5,035 nt of DNA from Treponema sp. (GCA_031254385.1 JAIRUO010000213.1:1-5035); one strand, 5' to 3'. Positions 1 through 4,981 are shown, counted from the stretch's first letter. A program made the numbers and translations. Notes: generated by a model from the sequence alone, not told the origin.

Positions 1-840
1 GAGACGATAATAAGCGGCCCTTATATACAGATGGATGAAACGACGGTCCAGGTGATGGGCGAAGAAAACCGGAAAGACGAACAAAAAAGTTATATGTGGC
101 TTGCGCGGGGCGGGCCGCCTGGAAAACAGGTGACTTTGTATGAATACCATGAAACACGCGGAGGCTGTCACGCGAAAACATTTCTTTCCGGATACCGGGG
201 TTATCTGCAAACGGATGGGTATGAAGGATATGACGCTGCGGTAAAGGAACTGCCCGGGATAACCCACGTTGGCTGCTTTGCGCATTCGAGACGCAAATTC
301 TTCGAAGCGGCAAAGGTAATGGAACAGGCAGGAACAGCCGAAGAAGGGATAAATTATATCAAGAAGCTATACGAGATAGAAAAAGGATTGCGGAATAAAT
401 ATCAGAAAGAAGAAGATATGGATCTATTTATGGCCGATCGGAAGGTACAGGCAATGCCCGTACTTGAAGAATTCAAGGCATGGCTTATGAAAACTGAAAA
501 TGAAGTGCCGCCGAGTCTGCTTTTGGGGAAAGCGGTAGGCTATAGTTTAAACCAGTGGGATAAATTGGTAAGATATCTTGAAAGCCCATATCTGACACCG
601 GACAATAATGCCTGCGAAAATGCAATACGGCCTTTTGTGGTCGGCAGAAAAAACTGGCTGTTCAACCAAAGCCCTGGCGGGGCGGAAAGCTCCTGCTGTA
701 TGTACTCGCTGATTCAGACGGCAAAGCAAAACGGGCTTGTTCCGCTAAAGTACCTGACTGCCCTTTTTGAAAAAGCGCCTCTTGCCCCTTCGCCCGGAGA
801 CTGGGAGAAACTGCTCCCCTGGAATATTTTCAAGGAATAA
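1..840 (+). CDS. tnpC: IS66-family transposase TnpC, C-terminal part (5' end outside window)
   Basis: This is the DDE transposase of an IS66-type element, which cuts and joins DNA at the element's ends. The reading frame is open from base 1, so the Met at 31 is internal: it sits in the conserved Y-I-Q-M-D-E-T-T-V-Q-V segment that carries the first catalytic Asp (codon 34-36). The second Asp is in L-Q-T-D-G-Y-E-G-Y-D (codon 214-216), followed by the family's H-V-G-C-F-A-H-S-R-R-K-F-F-E stretch. The catalytic Glu is in D-N-N-A-C-E-N-A-I-R-P (codon 616-618). The IS66 C-terminal domain (S-L-I-Q-T-A-K-Q-N-G-L, then Y-L-T-A-L-F-E) closes the protein. About 279 residues are visible; the family is usually 500 or more, so the N-terminal zinc-binding and helix-turn-helix part is missing here. 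No frameshift or stop is seen, so this half could belong to an active copy. Confidence 0.95.
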   Translation, partial: ETIISGPYIQMDETTVQVMGEENRKDEQKSYMWLARGGPPGKQVTLYEYHETRGGCHAKTFLSGYRGYLQTDGYEGYDAAVKELPGITHVGCFAHSRRKFFEAAKVMEQAGTAEEGINYIKKLYEIEKGLRNKYQKEEDMDLFMADRKVQAMPVLEEFKAWLMKTENEVPPSLLLGKAVGYSLNQWDKLVRYLESPYLTPDNNACENAIRPFVVGRKNWLFNQSPGGAESSCCMYSLIQTAKQNGLVPLKYLTALFEKAPLAPSPGDWEKLLPWNIFKE

Positions 841-970
841 CATAGCAAAAGTCCGGGTGCTGGAGACAGACGATCCTTTGTTTCCGCCGTATTGCGAGAA
901 GCCTAAATCATTACCGGATAATGAATTAGCAAAACATTTGGCCACCAAATATAAAGGGATGTCTGTTTAC
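1..970 (+). mobile_element. IS66-family insertion sequence, 3' part (left end outside window)
   Basis: The element is recognised from the DDE transposase it encodes. The left end and the usual upstream small genes (tnpA, tnpB) lie before the window. The right end is not certain. Read on the minus strand, the sequence starting at 970 is GTAAACAGACATCCC, and the leading GTAA agrees with the GTAAGCG-like tips of IS66-family inverted repeats. It lies 130 bp after the transposase stop, a normal distance for the family. If 970 is the last base, the adjoining 8 bp (971-978, GCCACTGC) should be repeated at the unseen left junction, because IS66 elements make 8-bp target duplications. The boundary is a proposal; membership of the family is firm. 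Confidence 0.6.
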
Positions 971-988
971 GCCACTGCTGGAGTGGTT

Positions 989-1326
989 TCATCCCTTAAA
1001 TTGACGGTTACCAACTAATCTATATTTACCATATTTATAGATTATTGCTCCTGTTTCTTTTTCAAAACTGTCAAGTAATTCTATTCTCTTCCAATAAGGC
1101 TCATTATCTTCAAGTAATGCGCCGATCAATTTCATCATATCGTCATATGATAAATGATTTAAGATATAGAGACCAACACCACTTACATACTTAGATACTT
1201 AGATTTTGCCAGATAGGTATCAAGGTCACGGTCTGCCAATATATTTACTAGATCATCTCTGATTGAAAGAAGAATTGTTTCAAAATACAATGGAACAACA
1301 AAGGCACAAAAATTATATTTGCAATT
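989..1326 (-). pseudogene. C-terminal fragment of an unrecognised protein, broken by an 8-bp duplication
   Basis: I do not recognise the family. Reading leftward from about 1326, one frame gives a plausible helical protein: F-V-V-P-L-Y-F-E-T-I-L-L-S-I-R-D-D-L, then L-A-D-R-D-L-D-T-Y-L-A-K-S-K. It then stops early at 1183-1185. The stop is caused by a tandem 8-bp duplication at 1188-1203. Removing one copy joins the first part to a second open stretch (Y-V-S-G-V-G-L-Y-I-L-N-H-L, then a D-D-M-M-K-L-I-G-A-L-L segment and a Lys/Tyr-rich tail) that ends at TGA 989-991. The repaired fragment has about 110 residues. Its upstream end is fused in frame to the integrase tail with no start codon or ribosome site of its own, so the original N-terminus has been lost. 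The IS66 right end is proposed to lie about 18 bp beyond the stop. Confidence 0.6.
1188..1203. repeat. Perfect 8-bp tandem duplication (TACTTAGA x2)
   Basis: TACTTAGA occurs at 1188-1195 and again at 1196-1203 with nothing between. It shifts the reading frame of the minus-strand fragment around it; one copy restores a continuous frame. Eight bp is the target-duplication length of IS66 elements, so it could be a footprint left by excision of such an element. Replication slippage is the simple alternative. Confidence 0.75.
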
Positions 1327-2770
1327 TGCATCGGTTTTGTGCCCGACCTGCTTTTGAAGAAGCTTTTCGTTGATTCTATCCCGCATATATGAAGCAAAAT
1401 AATGCCGCCAGCCGTGAAAAGTATATGCTTTTGCTGATTCTTTATTCCATCCCGATTTGAATTAATGCAGATTTGAAATCACGAAGAAAATTGTCTTGCT
1501 CCATGGGCTTATCCGGCGTTTTTTCCACCCAGAAAACATAGCTGTCCATGCCATGTCCGTGCGGATTACTTTTAGCTAAATCAACAACCCCGCCCTGAAG
1601 GGACGGGGTATGTTGTTTAGGTAAGGTATTTGTCTCGGGGTACATACCCTTTGTAAGCGCCCTGAAGGGCGGGGTATGTACCCCTCGCAAACAATCAAAA
1701 AGCTCCTGCATAAGACCCAAAAAAGGAACTTCTACCGTCCGGCTTTCATTGTTTTTTGTTGATTTTAGGCCGTCCTGGAAATTCCAGGAATGACGGACAT
1801 AAAGGCAGTCTTTGCCCAAATCCTGTACGCGCAAACCCTGGATTTCACCGGCCCTCATTCCGGTTACCATTGCCAGCATATTGGCCAAACGGGCGCGGTT
1901 ATCTTTCCACCCTGCCTTAAATACTGCCGCTGCCTGTTCGGGCGACAAGATTTGGCGCTCCTGCGAGATACCGGAAAACCATGTTATACCCGCTGTTATA
2001 TCACGGTCAATCATTTCTTTGTGGAAAGCCCACGCAAGGGGAATGGTACCGGCTTGAATGATCGAATTCTTTCTTTTTGCAGATTTTGGAAAACGAATAA
2101 TAGGCCGCTTTGGAGGGGCTGCATTTTTACGTTTTGGTTTTATAAGGCCAGCCGCGATTTCAGCTTTTTCCTTGACAGCTTCCTCTTCGAGAGCCATGTC
2201 GATCTCCGCCTGCTCTTCTTTTGCTCTTTCTTCAAGGGACTCAATATAGGTTATAAAATCCTCAATATCCTGGCGGGTTATCTCTCCGAGCATTTTCCCC
2301 TTGAAAAAGTGAAGCCAATATTTTTTTACAGTACCGGACATTTCAATCGTATGGCTACGGTGGAGGCTGTGTTTTTTCCTAAGCCTTTCTTTTATGTAGG
2401 GGGATGTTTCCCAGTCCCAGAAGTTCAGAAGAAAGTCTGTAAAATCAATCGCCTTTTTGCTATCAAGGAGCACATAGGACTTGAGCAGCCCTCGCCGCTG
2501 CAGTTTCTTGCAGATAAAAACGGCATCGTCCTTGGAAGCATCAGCGGCCTTTGCCATGTCTCGCAGAGAATATTGCCTAAAAGAAACAGTCCCGCCGCAT
2601 TGGGGGATTCCGTCCCTAAGCCACTCAAAGGCCGTCTTTATGGCCTCCGACTCCGATTCCTGCTTTGTGCTGATGGCTGGCAAATACATGCCGGTTTCTT
2701 CGTTTTTGAATTTTACATAATAATTCCGGCCATTGGCTCTTTTAAAGATTGAAAAAGGAAGGTGCTTCAT
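1315..2770 (-). pseudogene. Tyrosine recombinase/integrase, frameshifted, C-terminus replaced
   Basis: This is a site-specific recombinase of the phage-integrase (tyrosine) family, which would insert or excise a mobile element at an attachment site. ATG 2768-2770 is preferred because AAGGA lies 8 nt upstream and the product begins M-K-H-L-P-F-S-I-F-K-R, as I recall for related integrases. A TTG at 2852-2854 with an upstream GGAGG is an alternative that adds 28 residues. Numbered from the ATG, residues 1-60 form the arm-binding-like N-terminus. A core-binding domain follows, interrupted by a Lys/Glu/Ala-rich stretch at about 183-234. The catalytic domain carries T-G-M-R-A-G-E-I (Arg 306) and a Lys in L-K-S-T-K-N-N-E-S-R-T-V. 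The frame stops at TAA 1442-1444. The continuation lies in another frame: T-F-H-G-W-R-H-Y-F-A-S-Y-M-R-D (His 1414-1416, Arg 1405-1407), then Q-V-G-H-K-T-D (His 1339-1341). One extra base, or two missing bases, near 1445-1450 explains this. After K-T-D-A the family's Tyr motif is not recognisable; a Tyr eight residues after the last His is one place off. Probably inactive. Confidence 0.85.
1582..1684. repeat. Two-module palindromic element inserted in frame in the integrase gene
   Basis: Two related hairpin modules lie here. The left one has CAACAACCCC (1582-1591) facing CGGGGTATGTTG (1604-1615) around CCCTGAAGGG. The right one has CGCCCTGAAGGGCG at its centre. GGGGTACATACCC (1637-1649) and GGGTATGTACCCC (1672-1684) are perfect 13-bp inverted repeats flanking part of the right module. 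The core CGCCCTGAAGGG followed by CGGGGTATGT occurs in both modules with one base of difference. On the integrase strand the block encodes an unusual Pro/Thr/Gly-rich peptide (about residues 364-394 from the ATG) between L-F-D-C-L-R and D-L-A-K-S-N-P-H-G, where relatives as I recall them run on without it. It keeps the frame open. It resembles REP-type or IS200/IS605-type end hairpins, but no transposase is present. Confidence 0.75.
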
Positions 2771-2778
2771 ATCCCTAA

Positions 2779-2783
2779 TCCTT
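2779..2783 (-). promoter_or_regulatory. Ribosome binding site AAGGA for the integrase ATG
   Basis: AAGGA on the minus strand ends 8 nt before ATG 2768-2770. It favours this start over the upstream TTG at 2852-2854, which has its own GGAGG about 10 nt upstream. The 28 residues between the two starts overlap the tandem 12-bp DNA repeats and read like translated repeat sequence (K-F-T-P-K-L-T-P-K). Confidence 0.6.
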
Positions 2784-2815
2784 GCATGCACAGCCCAAAA
2801 CCCTAAACACCAGCA

Positions 2816-2839
2816 TTTAGGTGTAAGTTTAGGTGTGAA
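2816..2839. repeat. Tandem 12-bp repeat, possible integrase arm sites
   Basis: TTTAGGTGTAAG (2816-2827) is followed at once by TTTAGGTGTGAA (2828-2839); 10 of 12 bases agree. A related GGTGTTTAGGG lies just to the left on the minus strand (2802-2812). The repeats sit between the integrase start and the 18-bp tRNA-end copy at 2921, which is where arm-type integrase binding sites are normally found. The binding role is an inference. Confidence 0.5.
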
Positions 2840-2887
2840 TTTCGCAATCTTCAATGATTAAGGACCTCCGCTGTCGGTCAGTCCATA

Positions 2888-2916
2888 GCTAATTCCTTAT
2901 AACATAAGGAATTAGC
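2888..2916. repeat. Perfect 13-bp-arm palindrome with 3-nt spacer
   Basis: GCTAATTCCTTAT (2888-2900) and ATAAGGAATTAGC (2904-2916) are exact inverted repeats around AAC. No T-run follows on either strand, so it is unlikely to be an intrinsic terminator. It stands upstream of the integrase gene and 4 bp from the tRNA-end repeat at 2921. It could be an operator for the integrase promoter or a site for an excision protein. No protein can be named. Confidence 0.65.
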
Positions 2917-2920
2917 ACTT

Positions 2921-2938
2921 TAGCAGGGACAGGACTCG
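2921..2938. repeat. 18-bp copy of the tRNA-fMet 3' end (putative att core)
   Basis: TAGCAGGGACAGGACTCG is an exact copy of 3110-3127, which is the 3' end of the initiator tRNA gene, 189 bp away in the same orientation. Tyrosine integrases commonly use a tRNA 3' end as core site and leave such a direct repeat after integration. The integrase pseudogene starts about 150 bp to the left. The identity of the repeat is seen directly; its use as an att site is inferred. Confidence 0.75.
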
Positions 2939-3072
2939 CCTTCCAGTCGCAAACTTCCTGTTTGCTCCTTCCAGGCCGGGGTTTTTGCTAAACCGGCCTC
3001 CATGCCGGTTTGCGCTTTTGAGCCTACGCACCTGCTTGGCTCAAAAGCGCCGCAAAAACCCTTCGAGTCCTG
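2930..3072. repeat. 143-bp block of nested inverted repeats
   Basis: The outer arms are CAGGACTCG (2930-2938) and CGAGTCCTG (3064-3072). Inside them GGGTTTTTGC (2979-2988) pairs with GCAAAAACCC (3052-3061). Within the second pair lie two perfect hairpins: AAACCGGC/GCCGGTTT (2990-2997 and 3004-3011), and GCGCTTTTGAGCC/GGCTCAAAAGCGC (3012-3024 and 3038-3050, 13-nt loop). A smaller one, GCAAAC/GTTTGC (2949-2954 and 2960-2965), lies between the outer and second arms. One strand can thus fold into a branched structure over almost the whole block. It contains no credible gene and lies beyond the tRNA terminator. It may be a non-autonomous repeat, a folded recombination site or a structured RNA; the sequence does not decide. 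Confidence 0.7.
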
Positions 3073-3075
3073 CAT

Positions 3076-3101
3076 AAAAAAAAGCCCCTCTTCGGGGCTT
3101 T
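3076..3101 (-). terminator. Rho-independent terminator of the tRNA-fMet gene
   Basis: On the minus strand an 8-bp stem AAAGCCCC/GGGGCTTT (3081-3088 and 3094-3101, 5-nt loop) is followed by an unbroken run of eight T (complement of the A-run 3076-3083, overlapping the stem). It begins 8 nt after the tRNA 3' end. The T-rich stretch on the plus strand (3100-3108) might allow weak activity in the other direction. Confidence 0.9.
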
Positions 3102-3109
3102 CATTTTTC

Positions 3110-3127
3110 TAGCAGGGACAGGACTCG
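3110..3127. repeat. 18-bp tRNA 3'-end segment, second copy of the direct repeat
   Basis: This is the resident copy of TAGCAGGGACAGGACTCG, covering the acceptor 3' strand and part of the T arm of the tRNA. With the copy at 2921-2938 it brackets the terminator and the hairpin block. The repeat stops inside the T loop, a typical limit for integrase core sites that keep the tRNA functional. Confidence 0.75.
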
Positions 3128-3182
3128 AACCTGCGACCTCCGGGTTATGAGCCCGACGAGCTGCCAACTGCTCTACCCTGCG
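3110..3182 (-). tRNA. Initiator tRNA-fMet (anticodon CAT)
   Basis: The minus strand folds into a complete 73-nt cloverleaf: acceptor stem CGCAGGG with CCCTGCT, D arm, anticodon loop CTCATAA, 5-nt variable loop, and T arm GCAGG-TTCGAGT-CCTGT. CCA is not encoded. It is the initiator rather than the elongator type because the first acceptor position is unpaired (C1 against U72), the anticodon stem has three consecutive G-C pairs (GGG/CCC), and the D stem has A11-U24. All three are known initiator hallmarks. The usual mismatch is C1-A72; U72 here is a variant. This tRNA carries formyl-methionine to the ribosomal P site at start codons. Its own promoter and terminator are close by, so it forms a single-gene transcription unit. 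Confidence 0.95.
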
Positions 3183-3198
3183 TTAATTAAGTCTATGT

Positions 3199-3227
3199 AT
3201 TTTAGTACCTTTTTAAATTTCTGTCAA
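3199..3227 (-). promoter_or_regulatory. Sigma-70-type promoter of tRNA-fMet
   Basis: On the minus strand TTGACA (complement of 3222-3227), a 17-bp spacer and TAAAAT (complement of 3199-3204) form a near-consensus promoter. Transcription would begin near 3192, about 10 nt before the tRNA 5' end. Such strength fits a stable-RNA gene. Confidence 0.85.
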
Positions 3228-3354
3228 GGCAGTATATGGCTGTCCTTGTTTTTTTCTAAATTCTCCAAAAAATCTCAATTTATAGACATTTAACTATTTG
3301 TTTACCGCATGTTTACTATTCTATTCCTAACTGGAAATGTATTAGAGGGGGCTG

Positions 3355-3382
3355 TTGATCAACACGGCAATAGCATTATAAT
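3355..3382 (+). promoter_or_regulatory. Candidate sigma-70 promoter of the efflux operon
   Basis: TTGATC (3355-3360), a 16-bp spacer and TATAAT (3377-3382) suggest a start near 3389, giving a leader of about 115 nt before the outer-membrane channel gene. The surrounding 3183-3503 is AT-rich and otherwise shows no convincing gene. It also holds a spaced TGTTTAC repeat (3299-3305 and 3310-3316) of unknown meaning. Confidence 0.55.
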
Positions 3383-3386
3383 TAAA

Positions 3387-3408
3387 TTTACCATAATATT
3401 ATAGTAAA
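3387..3408. promoter_or_regulatory. Palindromic candidate operator at the efflux-operon start site
   Basis: Eleven-base half sites starting TTTACCATAAT (3387) and ending ATTATAGTAAA (3408) form an inverted repeat with one mismatched pair and no spacer. It begins 5 bp after the -10 box, over the expected transcription start. A repressor dimer bound there would block transcription, as TetR- or MarR-type regulators do for many efflux operons. No regulator gene is visible in the window; the site is AT-rich, so chance symmetry is possible. Confidence 0.4.
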
Positions 3409-3490
3409 AAACTGCGCGATCTGCGGGTTTATTTAATTAGGTAGAGGCGGTATGAAGATTCGGTGGAAACCACGTTTTTTCCGGTCTGCC

Positions 3491-3497
3491 AAAGGAG
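3491..3497 (+). promoter_or_regulatory. Shine-Dalgarno AAAGGAG deciding a GTG start
   Basis: AAAGGAG lies 6 nt before GTG 3504-3506. An overlapping ATG at 3502 is followed at once by TGA and cannot be the start. No later ATG leaves a complete signal peptide. Confidence 0.75.
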
Positions 3498-3503
3498 TCT
3501 TAT

Positions 3504-4967
3504 GTGATCCGGTTAAATGGAAGTGTTGGTAAGGCCCGGTACCCTAAATCTAAGGTTGCTTTTTCAAAAACTGAAGTTTTGAAAAAGCTTCATTATTCAG
3601 GCTTTTTCTTCATGGTTCTTCTCTTATTGTGCTGCGCCGGGAACATCTTTGGCCAGGAAATATTGCATCTAAGCCCAAGAGACGCGGTGGAATTGGCGAT
3701 CAGAAATAACCTAAATCTGCAAATTGCCCGCCTTACCCTGGATAACAAACAGCGCAAAGCCGACCTGGTCTGGAACCAGTTTCTGCCTACCATAAGCGTT
3801 AGCAGTACGCTGGCGCATTCAAACTGGGCTTCAGCTCAACCGGGGTTTGAGGCCATTGCAACTCCACCTTTTATAAGTATTACTTCAGATCCCCTCCCCC
3901 GATGGAATTTACTCGGCAATTTTTCGGCTAGCCTGGATTTCAGCTTTGCCTTGGTTGCGGGGATCCAAACCATCATATACGATTACCATGCAGGAGTGGC
4001 AACTTATGAAAGAACTCGGCTCCAGATGGAACGGGATATACGCAAAACGTATAACCAGATACTGCTTCTGGAAGAAAATGTTGCCCTGCTAAAAGAAAGC
4101 TATGACAACGCGGAACGCCAGGCAGCGGTGGCAGAGGCCAATTACAGGGCAGGGCTTGTTCCGCGCCTTACATGGCTACAAGCCCAGGTTCAGGTGGCGA
4201 ACCTGACGCCAACCATCACCGAATTGGAAAACAGCCTTAAGGCTTTGCAGGCCAGTTTTGCCATGACTCTGGGGCTGCCTTACGATACCCAATTCGCCCT
4301 AGAGCCGCTTTTGGAAGGGGACTTTGAAATTCCTATGGATCTGGCGGAATTGATTTCCAGGGCTGCTTCGGGAAGGCCCGATATTATAGAATTGCAAAGA
4401 AATATTGTGATGCTCCAGAGCGCACGAAAAGCCACTGCTCTACAGCTTTACACGCCGTTTTTAAGGTTTCAATGGACTTTATCATCTACTTTTAACCCCA
4501 CCTTGGATCCTTGGAAGAACAACTGGTTTAAAAATGCTAACTGGAGAGGAGGAGGCAACTTTTCGATCACCCTGGGTTACAGCCTTAACACCCTCTTTCC
4601 CTTTACAACACAAGGCCAGGGGCTCCAGGATTTGGATAACCAGCTTAGAAGCCTTTATATAACTATGACCCAGGCAGTAATGGGAACGGAACTGGAAATT
4701 TATACCAAGGTAAATTCCCTGCAAAGGACTCAAGCCACTGCAGAAGTACAGCGGGCAGCAGTGGAACTGGCTGAACTGTCCTATAGCCTTACGGAAGAAG
4801 CTTACCGCGCTGGGTTGCAGGATTTCCAGACAGTGCAGAACTCGGCCCTGGCTTTAAGGCAGGCAAGGGCGCAGCTTTTAGTCCAGCAGTTTAATTACCT
4901 TAACGATCTTATCGATCTGGAATATGCTATAGGAGTACCCTTTGGAACCCTGAGTTCCCGTTATTAA
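3504..4967 (+). CDS. TolC-family outer-membrane efflux channel
   Basis: The 487-residue product is an outer-membrane efflux protein. Such proteins form a trimeric channel through the outer membrane and across the periplasm, and work with a periplasmic adaptor and an inner-membrane pump in multidrug efflux or type I secretion. Residues 1-32 are a long basic N-region. Residues 33-50 (G-F-F-F-M-V-L-L-L-L-C-C-A-G) form the signal hydrophobic core, with cleavage likely before Gln 51. Two homologous halves follow. The first begins L-S-P-R-D-A-V-E-L-A-I-R-N-N at about 56 and has N-Y-R-A-G-L at 213-218 before a long helix. The second begins M-D-L-A-E-L-I at 278, with G-R-P-D-I-I-E-L just after, and Y-R-A-G-L at 434-438. 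The duplicated G-R-P-D and Y-R-A-G-L motifs are typical of the family. Two Cys residues at 43-44 do not fit a standard lipobox (L-L-L-C), but spirochaete lipoboxes are lax, so a lipid anchor cannot be excluded. The substrate is unknown. The next gene starts 14 bp later with its ribosome site overlapping this stop, which indicates an operon. Confidence 0.93.
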   Translation: MIRLNGSVGKARYPKSKVAFSKTEVLKKLHYSGFFFMVLLLLCCAGNIFGQEILHLSPRDAVELAIRNNLNLQIARLTLDNKQRKADLVWNQFLPTISVSSTLAHSNWASAQPGFEAIATPPFISITSDPLPRWNLLGNFSASLDFSFALVAGIQTIIYDYHAGVATYERTRLQMERDIRKTYNQILLLEENVALLKESYDNAERQAAVAEANYRAGLVPRLTWLQAQVQVANLTPTITELENSLKALQASFAMTLGLPYDTQFALEPLLEGDFEIPMDLAELISRAASGRPDIIELQRNIVMLQSARKATALQLYTPFLRFQWTLSSTFNPTLDPWKNNWFKNANWRGGGNFSITLGYSLNTLFPFTTQGQGLQDLDNQLRSLYITMTQAVMGTELEIYTKVNSLQRTQATAEVQRAAVELAELSYSLTEEAYRAGLQDFQTVQNSALALRQARAQLLVQQFNYLNDLIDLEYAIGVPFGTLSSRY

Positions 4968-4971
4968 GGAG
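4966..4971 (+). promoter_or_regulatory. Shine-Dalgarno AAGGAG overlapping the channel gene's stop
   Basis: AAGGAG uses the last two bases of the TAA stop at 4965-4967 and ends 10 nt before ATG 4982. The arrangement suggests translational coupling between the two genes. Confidence 0.75.
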
Positions 4972-4981
4972 TTATTAATAC

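Noticed and set aside
767..1018. Plus-strand frame of 83 codons overlapping the end of the transposase
   Set aside because: Its first third is the transposase read in another frame, and its last part would run through the proposed IS end into the antisense of the unknown fragment. No ribosome site or family resemblance was found.
1183..1386. A separate small minus-strand gene starting at Met 1386
   Set aside because: The Met lies inside the integrase sequence Y-F-A-S-Y-M-R-D. The frame is the integrase tail fused to the unknown fragment, so it is not an independent gene.
1442..1450. Programmed frameshift that completes the integrase
   Set aside because: There is no recognised slippery sequence or stimulatory structure, and the downstream part also lacks a normal Tyr motif, so decay is the simpler explanation.
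1582..1684. CRISPR array
   Set aside because: There are only two diverged hairpin modules with no regular spacers, and they lie within a continuous reading frame.
1790..2752. Plus-strand open frame of 320 codons
   Set aside because: It lies antisense to the integrase, is rich in Phe/Cys/His typical of reverse-frame translation, and has no ribosome site or recognisable domain. The integrase motifs on the other strand explain the openness.
2888..2916. Rho-independent terminator
   Set aside because: The stem is AT-rich with a 3-nt loop and no T-run follows on either strand. It fits a protein-binding palindrome better.
2930..3072. Integron attC site
   Set aside because: The folded layout is similar, but no GTTRRRY/RYYYAAC core pair is evident at the tips, and neither an integron integrase nor a cassette gene is present.
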